From Pictodentalium vernedei (Eukaryota; Mollusca; Scaphopoda; Dentaliida; Dentaliidae): a DNA stretch of 64,000 bases. The notes beneath the pieces were generated by a model. It was not told the DNA's origin, did no database searches, and saw only the letters and a list, made by a program, of their open reading frames with translations. The DNA lies in contig CM062290.1 in assembly GCA_031216915.1 (NCBI GenBank), positions 258,206,291 to 258,270,290 of the forward strand, written 5' to 3'. Below, one piece after another: positions 42,981 through 53,278 of the stretch (positions are counted from its first letter, which is position 1; the number at the start of each line of letters is the position of its first letter). The position numbers and the translations under genes were made by a program.

Positions 42981-44160
42981 AAGGGATAACAAAAATTCTT
43001 TATTGGAGATTTTTGATAAACATTTAGAACCTGATGTAATTTTCAATTGATGTGACCAGATAAATAACCTTGACAAAATTTCTATGTAAAATGAAAAAAT
43101 TGAATGCTCATATAACGAGTAAAAAAGATGGTTAACTGTACCTCTTTGATGAAGCTTGAAATATACATGAATTCCATCTCCTAGGATGCCGTGTTTGTCT
43201 CTGAGTCCTATTCAATGTGTCCTGAAAACTTCTACAACTTGTTGAAACGTTCATCTCACATGTAAGTAAGTGGGTTTTGAAATGACAGAATAAAAAAGAC
43301 TTGCAAAATCTCTCCACAACAAAAATTCCTTATATAGATTCTGCCAAAGGCTAAACAATGCTACAAGACATGGCAAATGAATCTATAAAGTCAGAAAAAG
43401 TTACTATATTCTGCCAGTTTCTTCTATTGATTTTTCTGCCTGTTTGGGTAAAGCTGAATACCATTACTAAATCGCATTTTACAGCAGGCACTGAATGATA
43501 TTTATTCCACATCTGATGTCAAATCTTACATTCTGTATCTTTCAGACTCCACAATCAGCTTTTACAAGACATTCAGCTGGAAAATTAGCTTTCTCATTGT
43601 TCAGAAAGTTCAAACTAAAAACTGATTAGTGCTGTTGATGAAATTTTGGCACAAGTTGACTCTCTGATAGAAATTCAGAACATGGCACTTACTTCAAATC
43701 AAACTTCAATTATACATTGGAATAAATAAACTGGAATAAATCTTTCAACTCTGTCAACCCTTCATAAGTTATCGGATACAGTGAAATCCTGACATGTATG
43801 TCTCATTATTTATTAGGTATGATTTTCTTTCCGAGAATTACCCAGTATCAAGCTCAACTGATATGACTTCAAATCCGGTTGACATGACACAGATCTCAGC
43901 TAATATGGACCAATCTGGAGTTGTCCATCTATATGCATTACCAGATGCAACAAAATCAAACACTGTTATTCTTTGAATATAATCAGCAAAAATAACATTA
44001 GCAGACAAACAGTGTGGAAAATTTCCAAAATGACTTTAACCGACTGACCATTCGCATGGTTTGGAGATGGCTAACTGAACGCTCAGCTACATAAACATTC
44101 TTGGGAAACTGCCTTTTTATCATTAACAAGTATTCATATACTGTGTGGAAATGAAATATA
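42981..44160. other. intergenic, nothing recognised
   Basis: Short featureless frames only. No repeat recognised. Confidence 0.5.
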
Positions 44161-44184
44161 CTACTCAAAGTTTGCTAAGCACCA
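44161..44184 (+). repeat. left TIR of Tc1/mariner element
   Basis: 24 bases, identical to the reverse complement of 45657-45680. Confidence 0.93.
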
Positions 44185-44482
44185 CATATTTGACACATCA
44201 TTGTGAAATTTGCTTGTGACATATTTGCGATATATTTGGTGGATATGATTGAGGAAGGTATTGAGATGGTCCCAAGTGTTTACGTTAGCTCTCTTGACAG
44301 GCAGACTTTTCGTGACAGTTTTGGAAAGCATATACCCCTTGATTTTCATGATGTTTTCGTGTACTGTCTACATGTACATGACATGTGTAGGGTATTCAAT
44401 CTTCATTTTAAAACAAACCCGTGTGATTTAATGATTGAATAAGGCAAATGCAAATATAAGAAGACATTTGTCTGAAGCAGAA

Positions 44483-45480
44483 ATGTGGCGGGCTGTTGGG
44501 ATGGTGGAGCAAGGGGCTACGCATCGTCCAGTTGGTGAAGCCTTGGTGTGCACCATATGCTGATCACCAGAACCTGAGCAAGAGTTCAGCAGTATGGCAC
44601 ACCAGTAAGACGACATGGTGGTGGCAGAGACAGGGCTACATCTGCAGCTGAAGACCGTTTTTTGATCATTCGGGCCCGTAGGAACCGCTTTGCAACAGCA
44701 ACCCAGCTTCGCAGTGACCTTCAGAATGCATCCGGGGTAAATATTTCGACGCAGGCTATCCGGGCAAGGTTGCACAACGGTGGTCTCCGATCGAGAAGAC
44801 CATGTATTTGCATTCTGCTGTCCCAGAACTACCGCCAGACACGATATGAATGGGCCATGGATCATGTTGGATGTACCAGAGAAGATTGGCGATCTGTCCT
44901 TTTTACAGAAGAGTCAAGGTACCTCCTAGACTACACATATAGGCATTCTAGGGTATGGAGAAGTCCAGGAGATCGATTCCATGCAGCCAACATTGCTGAA
45001 CATGACAGCAATGGTGGAGGATCAATAGTGGTCTCGGGCGGCATCAGCTGGGATGGACGTACAGAGCTCTGTGTCCTTGACCGCGGTGCATTGACTGCAC
45101 AGCGGTATATTGATGAGATCCTGGATGCCCACGTCAGATTGTATGCAGGTGTAGTGGGTGATAGATTCATTCTGATGGACGATAATGCCCATCCTCATGT
45201 TGCCTATGCTGTCCGGTAGTACGAACAGGGGTAGGGGATTGAGCGTATGGACTGGCCAGCAAGATCCCCTGACCTCAATCCAATAGAACATGTCTGGAAT
45301 GAGTTGCAACTTGTACTTTCAGCCCGTCTAGTCAAGCCAAGAAGTGTCCAGGAGCTTGGTGCCATGATGGTCCAAGAATGGAACAACATCCCACAAAGGA
45401 CCATCAGGAACCTGATTGGGAACATGAGAAGGCGTTGTCATGCTGTAATTAACAGTAATGGGTCTCATACTCGATATTGA
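44483..45480 (+). pseudogene. Tc1-like transposase, inactivated
   Basis: The N-terminal HTH region (MWRAVGMVEQGATHRPVGEA) starts at 44483. It leaves frame and meets a TGA near 44560; the main frame is readable from ~44590 to 45480. Catalytic-domain blocks are VLFTEESRY, ILMDDNAHPH and SPDLNPIEHVWNEL. The first catalytic Asp (usually in FTDE) is Glu here, and there are 34 residues between the second Asp and the last Glu. Two in-frame TAG codons lie at 45217-45219 and 45232-45234. C-terminal blocks (WNNIPQRTIRNLIGNMRRRC) are intact. Normally it cuts and pastes the element at TA; this copy cannot. It could still be mobilised in trans because its TIRs are perfect. Confidence 0.92.
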
Positions 45481-45656
45481 ACCCATAATATCCATTTTCC
45501 ATGGTTATCATATTCAAAAACTAAAAAATAATGTCCAACACAAACAAAATCTTAATTTCTGTACTTAATTCATTAAAGATATAATTAAATAAAAAATATA
45601 TACACTTTTCATAACAATATTTCAACTAAAACGTAAAACAGGTAGTTGGATATACT

Positions 45657-45680
45657 TGGTGCTTAGCAAACTTTGAGTAG
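45657..45680 (-). repeat. right TIR of Tc1/mariner element
   Basis: Inverted perfect partner of the left TIR; followed by TA. Confidence 0.93.
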
Positions 45681-45732
45681 TATATATAAAGCCTCTCACA
45701 TTAAAAGTCTATCAAGACACAAGAAAGGGTGG

Positions 45733-45962
45733 TTAACTTGTAGAGTGCTAGAAACCCATATTTGGGCTTTATTCTAAACTGCAGGTACCTGAAGTTAAAG
45801 GCTTCATATTCTGAGGATGTCATTCATATTATCTTGGAAGTAAAATTACTTCATCTCAATCGATTTGCATTGTTATGGGAGAGTGCCTGTTAATTGTAAC
45901 AAGACAAAAAATGTGTGAACAAATCTTGAGGCCGAGAAAAAATTTAGCCCTCAACCAGTTAA
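45733..45962. mobile_element. MITE-4 copy
   Basis: TTAACTTGTAGAGTGCTAGA and CCCTCAACCAGTTAA ends. The inner CTGCAGGTACCTGAAGTTAA, GGCTTCATATTCTGAGGATG and ATATTATCTTGGAAG are the sequences that flank the LINE 5' end at 26.17 kb. Confidence 0.8.
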
Positions 45963-46170
45963 GTTACTCAGACTTTACCATTCAAGATGCAACTTTTGGC
46001 TAACTGGTCATCTGTTCGCATAGATTTAAATTTGCATAACTACCACGCGAATGAACCAAGCGTTCTCGTCAAATTTTTCACACTAGGCATAATGGCGTAA
46101 ATTGAAGCAGAGTTTTTGTACGGTGAGGAATTAGTGATGGCAATAAGTAAGGATTAGGTAGATGAAGAGA

Positions 46171-46470
46171 ATTTATTTATTTATTTATTGATGTTTTAAG
46201 GTCACATATTTATGCACAATGGCTAATCATGACCGTGACAGTTTTACGGGTGGAGGAAGCCGGAGTACCCGGAGAGAACCACCGAGCAACGACGAGCAGC
46301 TGCCAGCTCCCCAACATCGTAACTCCGCACTGCAGCACAGGCAGGGTTAGATTGGTTGAAGACATGCATACCATCGACGTGCAGTACGCCTTAGTACACG
46401 GCGTCATCGTGCCCCCACGGGGGCAATGGAGATGAAGTGTCTTGCCCAAGGACACAACGCGGTTGCCGCA
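46171..46470 (-). mobile_element. SINE-A copy with 13-bp target duplication
   Basis: GTAGATGAAGAGA occurs at 46158-46170 and again at 46471-46483, exactly flanking the element. The tail (minus-strand AATAAATAAATAAAT) is at the left; the body runs through CGGAGTACCCGGAGAGAACC to GGTTGCCGCA and stops before any tRNA or 5S head, so the copy is 5'-truncated. Confidence 0.93.
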
Positions 46471-46483
46471 GTAGATGAAGAGA

Positions 46484-46842
46484 AGAAAGAAGAGAGCTGT
46501 TCAGATAATTCAATGCAAACTAAGATTCAGAGATGTAAATCGAGATTCATTTAAGTGAGAGAAGGGATTCAGCTATACAAACGTTGTGGCTTCCACAGCG
46601 GGGGAAGATGCAACCTCCGGATAGCTGAACTAAGAGAAGAGGAAACTTTGGACTGTGGGAAAAGAATGAGAAACAATAACACTGTCAGAAAATTGTAACA
46701 GATCTGAGAACATTTGGTTCAATAAACAAAGAGGTTATTAAATGTACTTGGTTAGTTTCATATCAGCAGAGATATCAGCCCTTTGTAACTTCACATCAGG
46801 TCTCAGGCTGATATGAAGTTACCTTGGGCCAATATCTCAGCC
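46484..46842. other. intergenic, short inverted repeat
   Basis: GCAGAGATATCAGCCCTTTG...CAGGCTGATATGAAGTTACC near 46765-46825 is weakly inverted. No gene. Confidence 0.5.
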
Positions 46843-47102
46843 TAATTTATTCATTTTTTTATTTATTTATTTATTTATTGGGATTTAATGACACCTTTAA
46901 CACCCATAGTCACCTCATGTCAGACATGATGATTTATGGGTTTAGGAAGCTGGTGTACTGGAGAAAACCACCAAGCAATGGCAAGCAACTGCCAGACTCT
47001 CCAACATACTAACTCCACACAAACAAGATTAGCACTGGTTGAAGACAAGTGCACCATCGATGTGCAGTAAGCCTTAATTCACAATGCCACTGCACCCTCA
47101 TG
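46843..47102 (-). mobile_element. SINE-B copy with 9-bp target duplication
   Basis: ATCTCAGCC is found directly before (46834-46842) and after (47103-47111). Tail (TTTATT)n with GGGATTTAATGACACCTTTA, body to AATGCCACTGCACCCTCATG; truncated before the head. Confidence 0.8.
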
Positions 47103-47111
47103 ATCTCAGCC

Positions 47112-47637
47112 AGTATGAAAGTAACCAAGTAATAATCTCTAACCATTTTTGAGGGAGACTCACTATTTTCCATAATAAATTTTTGTTAAACAAACCTAAA
47201 ATTGGGATTCATTAATAGAATCTAACTTTTAAAATTGATATATTATCCCCCTCGAGTTCTTTCAAAATTAAAATCTCATTATTTTTGCTCAGAAATCATA
47301 CTATTTTTCAATTAATCAGCTTAACATGACTGGTGAAACCCTGTTAATTAAACATCAACCTTGCCATGAAAAAATATTATAATAGGAATGTTCAGTTTAA
47401 CACAATTTGATACTTTGCTTCATTCTGGTGACAAATGCTCTGATATATCATGTTTGAAAGTGCTCACTTAGCTCTGTCAAACAAGATATATAGATTGAAA
47501 TCTTCTATTGAAAATACTCAGGCAAAATAATCTCCTGTAAGTACTGAGATCAAATAGGTCTGTAATCCCCTGTAAGTCCTTTGGCCAAATAGGTCTGTAA
47601 TGCTTTGGAATTTGGGGTTGTTATTAGAAATTTTTAA
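47112..47637. other. intergenic, nothing clear
   Basis: AT-rich; GTCTGTAATCCCCTGTAAGT-like phrase duplicated near 47530-47600. CTCTGTCAAACAAGATATAT near 47472 resembles a MITE-3 centre. No gene. Confidence 0.45.
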
Positions 47638-47790
47638 CAAGAGCTATGCCTGGCATTGCGTAATACACATGGGAGGCTTTTTCAAATTGTACATATTCGA
47701 ACTCAACTTATATTTAGATATAACTAAGGCACAAACCAGGTTTGGTCCTGACTTATAAATCCAAAATCAAGTTACCATCCCAAAATGGAC
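47638..47790 (+). mobile_element. HINE-like element fragment
   Basis: ACAAGAGCTATGCCTGGCAT start, TATTTAGATATAACTAAGGC and GGTCCTGACTTATAAATCCA as in the fragment at 37.95 kb. Confidence 0.55.
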
Positions 47791-47855
47791 GTATAAAAAA
47801 TCACAATATTTTTTATTCAGTTAACAGGTATTCACAGTACACAACCCATTTGCAA

Positions 47856-48115
47856 TTAACTTTTAGAGTGCTAGATTATTTGTGGTTGTCAAAATTTGAT
47901 TATATGTTTTTGCCTTGTTACACTTTATGGGAGAGAGCTTATAGGCACTCTCCCATAAATTGTTACAAGGCAAATCCTTAAAGACTACATAATTTCACTC
48001 CCATGATCATATAAAGCACATTCATTGAATATGAAGCCTTTAAGTTATGATACCTGCACTTCAGAACAAAGCCGAAATATGGGGAGGTGGGGGGAATCCA
48101 GCACTCTACCAGTTA
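47856..48115. mobile_element. MITE-4 copy with inner hairpin
   Basis: TTAACTTTTAGAGTGCTAGA and CAGCACTCTACCAGTTAT ends. The inner foldback TTGCCTTGTTACACTTTATG/CATAAATTGTTACAAGGCAA lies at ~47912-47974. Confidence 0.8.
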
Positions 48116-48581
48116 TTTGTACTAAAGGAATGGTAAATGGTTTAGTGTTTCAAAATAAATGCAATTAAAAGGTTTGTTCCATGAGGCAATATCCATTAAA
48201 GTGAGACCTCACTGTACCTGCTTAATTTGTTTTTCATCAAGGCATTTAGTTTTCCGAAAAAACTTCTGATCCTTCGTTAGTGTTTATTGCAGAGGGATTA
48301 ATTAGAGAGTTTGTTGATTACATCATTGATTGCTGTAAGACCATAACTGGTGGCAGTAGACTGATAATTAGAATCTGCTAATGTTCTTGGCAAGAAAATC
48401 CATTCTGCTGATAACATTTTTGGGGGCTTTTTTGCATGAAACATTCATAAACTACACAGTTAAGGCTGGGCTTAAAATTCTTGTGAAAATCTGAATCGAT
48501 TCTGTAAGGAAAACAATGTGAATCAATGTTAATTCTGACAAAATGTTCATTTAATTCTTGTTATAAATTCTGAGTGTGGCT
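48116..48581. other. intergenic, nothing recognised
   Basis: No gene or recognised repeat. Confidence 0.5.
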
Positions 48582-48821
48582 TTAACCCTTTACCTAACGA
48601 ATCGCCTGCATCTGCCCCGTTATTTGCAAACTGAGCATTTGAAAAAAACTAAATTTTAAAAATATTTTAACAAAACCACATTATGTTAGCCCTCAATGGA
48701 ACGAGCTCAATGAGCTCGTTCCAATGAGGGGGTCACATGATATGGTTTTGTTGAAATCTTTTTAAAAAATGTAAAAAATAGTAATTAAAATAATATTTCT
48801 CTGCATTGGGTAAAGGGTTAA
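48582..48821. mobile_element. MITE-1 copy
   Basis: TTAACCCTTTACCTAACGAA and ATTGGGTAAAGGGTTAA. The inner palindrome GGAACGAGCTCAATGAGCTCGTTCC is intact. Confidence 0.88.
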
Positions 48822-48859
48822 AGGCATGTAGAATTCTATTTATTTTTTGCTCCCTCATA

Positions 48860-49321
48860 TTATTAATTTATTTACTGGTGCTTAACGCCACATCAGCAGC
48901 TAAGGCTATATCATGGCGAGAAAGCGATAAAAGGGAAACATGACAATAATGAAATACAAAGATGAGTAAAAAACAACTACAATAAAAATGATAAAGACAA
49001 TGTAGTATGAACAGTGATGCGTGAAGAAACAAGAAATATGAATAGCTCACAAATCAACCTGGTGAATGTAAGTCTTAAAGGTCTTAAAGACTCTAGTTTA
49101 AGATAATAAAAACAATTTTAAAATTTATTAAAAAGGTTGATTGATTTCAAAAATGCGAGAATCATATTTGGGCTCATACGATAAAAAAGATCTCTCAGAG
49201 ATCCTACAGAAAAATACTGCCCTCTGACAAGATTAAAATCAGTACAATGTAAAAGAATGTGTTCCACTGACAACACCTGCTGGCAGGGAACACATTCTGG
49301 TCGCACTGTGCCCTCCAACAA
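48860..49321 (-). mobile_element. I/Nimb-like LINE 3' end fragment
   Basis: 49118-49321 encodes 67 residues ending a LINE ORF2: a Cys/His cluster RPECVPCQQVLSVEHILLHC (CX2C...HX4C) followed by LRDLFYRM and ILAFLKSINLFNKF, the usual C-terminal zinc-knuckle region of I/Nimb/Jockey-type elements. The ~250-base 3' UTR ends GATGTGGCGTTAAGCACCAG TAAATAAAT. That end resembles the 3' tails of all SINE families here, which suggests this LINE type as their partner. Confidence 0.65.
49118..49321 (-). pseudogene. LINE ORF2 C-terminal fragment
   Basis: The open frame covers only the C-terminal cysteine motif and the end of the protein; RT and RNase H domains are absent, as in a 5'-truncated insertion. 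The clade call (I/Nimb) rests on the CX2C-HX4C pattern and is tentative. Confidence 0.6.
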
Positions 49322-49430
49322 AAAGGAATTGCTCCCTCATAATAAGGTAACACTGACTAATTAGTGGTGTTTAGTGAATGAAGTCTTGGCTGCCTATACA
49401 TCCAAACCCACGATATGACATACATACCAA

Positions 49431-49790
49431 TTTATTTATTTATTTATTGGTGTTTAAGGTCACATATTTCTGCATAATGGCTAATCATGACCACGACAGT
49501 TTTACGGGTGGAGGAAGCTGGAGGACCGGAGAGAACTAATAAGCAATGGCGAGCAACTGTCTTCTCCCCAACATACTAACTCCACACAAGCAGGGTTAGC
49601 ATTGGTTGAAGACAGGTGCACCATCGACGTGCAGTACGCCTTAGTACATAGCGTCACCGTGCCCCCACGGGGGGCAATGGGGGTGAAGTGTCTTGCCCAA
49701 GGACACAACAAGGTTGCTGCAGGTGGGATTTGAACCGAGGACCCCTCTGCTTGCAGCCTGCACCTCTACCTACTGAGCCACTGCCCCCCC
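49431..49790 (-). mobile_element. SINE-A copy with tRNA-like head, full length
   Basis: Minus strand: head GTGGCTCAGTAGGTAGAGG (A box) and GGTTCAAATCC (B box) about 35 bases apart, as in tRNA. Then the SINE-A body (CTTGGGCAAGACACTTCACC, CCGTAAAACTGTCGTGGTCA) and the tail CCTTAAACACCAATAAATAA. The body is the same as in the 5S-headed copy at 34.06 kb. Confidence 0.9.
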
Positions 49791-49814
49791 AGACTGGGGA
49801 AGTCCTCTGATCAA

Positions 49815-49900
49815 CAATGTTTTTATTCCAGAATTTATAGAATTTTTCATCAAATCAAGTCATGGCTGCAGATTTTATGAGAAATTCAAGAAAATACTTG
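49815..49900 (+). mobile_element. MITE-2 inner fragment
   Basis: AATTTTTCATCAAATCAAGT CATGGCTGC and GAAAATACTTGG match the right half of MITE-2; ends are missing. Confidence 0.5.
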
Positions 49901-49937
49901 GATGGTTCAAGACAAACAAGATGCTCAGTGGAATTCA

Positions 49938-50340
49938 ATTATTTATTTATTTATTTATTGGTGTTTACGGTCACATATTTCTGCACAATGGCAAATCATG
50001 ACCAGGAGACAATACTATAAAACTTTTACAATTGCATTTTCTAGAATTGTATTTTCTATCTATTAATATAACTGACTAAAATGAATCGTTAGTGTTTTCA
50101 AACATCTGGCAATTTGCCTGTTGGCATATCTTTGAAAATGTTAAAGGTTCATTTTTTGCACATTTAAAGTCACAACTAGAAAATACAAGTCTAGAAAATG
50201 CCATTGTAAAAGTTTTATAGTATTGGACCCTGGACAGTTTTATGGGTGGAGGAATCCAGAGTACCTGGAGAGAACCACCGAGTAATGGTGAGCAACTGTC
50301 AGCTCCCCAACATACTAACTCCACACAAGCAGGGTTAATT
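49938..50340 (-). mobile_element. SINE-A copy interrupted by MITE-5
   Basis: Tail TTATTGGTGTTTACGGTCAC and ACAATGGCAAATCATGACCA, then a 216-base insert; the SINE resumes at ACAGTTTTATGGGTGGAGGA and breaks off at CACAAGCAGGGTTAA. Confidence 0.85.
50010..50225. mobile_element. MITE-5 (hAT-like?) nested in SINE-A
   Basis: ~50-base inverted ends starting CAATACTATAAAACTTTTAC, with about two mismatches. Flanks GACCAGGA and GACCCTGGA look like a mutated 8-bp target duplication, which would fit hAT. Confidence 0.8.
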
Positions 50341-50468
50341 ATTACTTCAAATTATATCCAGTGATTGTAAACTTCATTCTGGACTCTGGACTCAGTTTAA
50401 TAATCTGTTTTCTTAATTTAATAAATTGGAGGCATCACCTGCATCATAATGCATACTTAATGTGTAAC

Positions 50469-50716
50469 TGAACCTTTTACCTAATATATTAATTAAAATT
50501 GGCCAGCACTGTTCACAAAAATTGCCAGCCAAATTTGTTTTTTTATAATTTTTTTGCCTTAAAAACATAGCTTATAACCCTTCACTGGAACAAGCTCATC
50601 AAACTTGTTCCAATGAGGGATTATAAGCTATGTTTTCGAGACAAAAAATTAAAATATTTAGTTGTTAAGGAAATGTTTTCTGAAAATGTCATCGGCTAAT
50701 TATATTAGGTAATCAA
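50469..50716. mobile_element. MITE-1b copy, diverged
   Basis: TGAACCTTTTACCTAATATA left and ATATTAGGTAATCAATT right. The inner stem CTTAAAAACATAGCTTATAA/TTATAAGCTATGTTTTCGAG is well kept. Confidence 0.75.
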
Positions 50717-51476
50717 TTAATGAAATATAAGAGAAGATTAATTCAATCCTAATTCCAAGTCCAACTCCCAATGTTACGATACTAATGGTGACTTATGACA
50801 TCATTCCCATATAAGAAGTGTTGTGAATGATATTTCCTTAATGAGCTATTTGATAGTGATAATGTGATACATAACTTTTGCAGATTAAGAACTCTACTTA
50901 TGAAACCAAAACAATATGCTTCCAAAACATACTAACAACAACAATTTTGTCCCTGGCCTTGAATCTGCATTTTTAGTTGCCTGGAGAACTATGAAAAAGT
51001 ATACAATTCGCATTGGAAAAATAAAGATAGCTTCATGGATGGAATGATTCTGTTCTCTTTCCTGGACGAAGCCATCAACTTTCTTAATAAAATAAGCCAT
51101 TAATTGAAAATAGAATATGTTTTCTTTTTGGAAATCATTTTAAAAACATTTCCATAATCCAGTACAAGTATTTCCAACAGTTCCTTGAATCCTGCATCCT
51201 ATGTAAAAAGTAACCAACCAACCCTGTGCATTAGTTGGTGAATATTTTCATGTGGTGGGTGATAGGGCAGCCTATCAATGAATTCTGCGCAATGTCTATG
51301 GTTAGCATGTGTAAGTAAGCTTACCAACTAACTCTATGTACTGCACAGGGTTAATCACTTTTTTCTGTCTGGTTTTATTAAGATCATCTTTTTTATGCAA
51401 CTAACCCTGTGTTTTACACAGCCTAAGTGAGTGTTCAAATTTCATGTAGTGTTTGATATGACAGTTACCAATTTTT
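50717..51476. other. intergenic, short dispersed phrases
   Basis: AACCAACCCTGTGCATTAG, AACTCTATGTACTGCACAGG and AACCCTGTGTTTTACACAGC recur between 51220 and 51420, perhaps remnants of one degraded element. No gene. Confidence 0.4.
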
Positions 51477-51525
51477 AATAACCAGAAAGTGCATTGCACC
51501 TGGTAAGTCACACTTTCTGGTTATA
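51477..51525. repeat. hairpin (49 bp)
   Basis: TAATAACCAGAAAGTG faces CACTTTCTGGTTATA around a GCATTGCACC loop. Confidence 0.8.
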
Positions 51526-52158
51526 AAAATGTTTCATTATTAACAGTAACCCTAAGTACTGTACAGCCTAAGTGTAAATCTCATCAAAAACAACTCTTTA
51601 CCCAACATAATGGCCCAAACCAGCTAGTACTATTATCAAAAAGCATTTAAACTAGAATGGATTGTGGAAAAGTTTTTTTAGTGAATTCCAAAAATGGAAA
51701 CATACTCTATTTTCAGTTAATAATTCAAGTTATGAGCAAAATCCTATTTGAAGATAAATATTTAATAAAATCTTCTCTAGCACCTAATCTTTCAGACTTC
51801 AAGCTAACACAATTTCTAAATTTGCAATATTCATTGACTAAGCACTTAAAAACACTCCATTCATATCTAAAACACAGCTTGTGTCTCTCAATTGCTCACT
51901 GAACTCATTCCATCAGGCTATTTTTTCAAGCGAGAAACTTATATTTTAATTCAATCATCAATGGAACTGGTCATTTTGTTCAACATAATATATTGGAAAC
52001 CTCTGTTCCAAACTATACCACATAAATTTTGTTATTTTTTAAAATTTTTACTTTCAAAATATTTCTTTAAGATCATTTGCAGCATATGTTGCTATATAGT
52101 GACCACGACACAATTATGGTTTCAAGTTGAGCTAATTAATCATAATTATCTTGTTTAT
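51526..52158. other. intergenic, MITE-1b trace
   Basis: 51590-51645 holds a MITE-1b left end (CTCTTTACCCAACATAATGG). The remainder is AT-rich with open frames of up to 95 codons made of common AT codons; no motif supports a gene. Confidence 0.5.
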
Positions 52159-52990
52159 TTAACCCTTTGCACACACTGACGTCAAAATACTAAAATTTAA
52201 AGAGACAATTTTCTCGCCATAATTTAACTAGGAATTAGTGTTCAACCGACTACCAATAATGGCTGCTGACTGATTACTGGTTATTTGACCTCACAAGAGA
52301 CTGAATCTGATTGTAATACCATGCACTACTAGACAAGTCGAGGCTCGCAAAGAATTACATTAAATTTAACATATTTTACAGTCCGTTCACTACTAGATAG
52401 GTCGAGACTCGAAATAACTACATTAAATTGAACATATTTCACAGTAATTAAACTCCGTTGACTCAGGTCCGGTAAAATTACCAGTCGTGCACACTCAGAG
52501 CCACGTTTACCACCCAAGTGCATGCAATTGGTAATTTTTACAGCGACCTGAGTCAATGGAATGCAACCGTCACTTTTCCGGTATGAACTGGCAATTGCCG
52601 CAAGTGTGCTCAATTGTAAGCTTTATATGTCATTAAACTTGTATATCCTGTAAAGGGGCATCTAGAGAGATAAAGAATACACATTGTGGTGGTTTTTCAA
52701 CTTTATTGAATGATATCATTGACATCATTTTACATTAACAATTATGAATCATCACAAAATGCTTGTCAACAATCTGTTGAACCAATGTTCCAGGAGCCGT
52801 TGTTGTCATCTGATTGCCCACAATTGGCCGAGTGTGGTGGCCGCTTCCGATCATCGGTTGAACACTACTTGGAAATTTAACAAATTCAGACTTGTTTGAT
52901 AAACTGAATTTATTAAATTCCTTGCTGCATTTTGCGTGAAATTTGCTCCTTGAAATGTTAATAATTTGACATCAGTGTGCAAAGGGTTAA
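52159..52990. mobile_element. MITE-3 family, long member (832 bp)
   Basis: TTAACCCTTTGCACACACTG and ATCAGTGTGCAAAGGGTTAA are inverted ends with TTAA. The interior contains a ~60-base tandem duplication (CACTACTAGACAAGTCGAGG and CACTACTAGATAGGTCGAGA) and an inverted pair TTGACTCAGGTC/GACCTGAGTCAA. It is the longest member here and has no transposase. Confidence 0.8.
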
Positions 52991-53075
52991 CTGAGCACAT
53001 ACATCCCAGGCAGTGGTTGCCAGGTTGTCCACCAAAGTAAACAAGTATTCCACTTCCCAGGATTCAGATTTAACC
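52991..53075 (-). mobile_element. SINE-C fragment
   Basis: ACATCCCAGGCAGTGGTTGC and AAGTAAACAAGTATTCCACT give the SINE-C body/head order; the tail is absent. Confidence 0.5.
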
Positions 53076-53189
53076 CTTAAGGGGCTAATTCTGGCTGTCA
53101 TCACATTTAGAGCACAGAACAGGTGTTCCAACATGTAGTCTCTGGGTTAACTCACAAGTTACATTCTAAATACCATGATATTTTTTTTC

Positions 53190-53231
53190 AGGCAAGTCTT
53201 GGCTGCCTATGTAGGCAGCCAAGACTTGCCT
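53190..53231. repeat. perfect 42-bp palindrome
   Basis: AGGCAAGTCTTGGCTGCCTA and its exact complement are separated by two bases (TG). A half-site (AAGTCTTGGCTGCCTATAC) occurs near 49380. Confidence 0.95.
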
Positions 53232-53278
53232 CCAGCAAAGCCATGGGTTGTAGACTGTCAAAGTGCTGCAAAAATGTA

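Larger units (their letters stand above)
44161..45680 (+). mobile_element. Tc1/mariner element, complete ends, decayed ORF
   Basis: About 1,520 bases. Perfect 24-bp terminal inverted repeats begin CTACTCAAAGTTTGCTAAGC, and both sides are flanked by TA (44159-44160 and 45681-45682), the Tc1/mariner target duplication. One transposase gene, now inactive, fills the interior. Confidence 0.93.

Noticed and set aside
49722-49790. Functional tRNA gene
   Set aside because: A and B boxes are present, but the anticodon arm and acceptor pairing are not convincing and the sequence continues as SINE-A.
51657-52179. Two consecutive 81- and 95-codon frames
   Set aside because: They consist of AT-rich codons (F, I, L, K, N, Y) as expected from base composition, with no motif.
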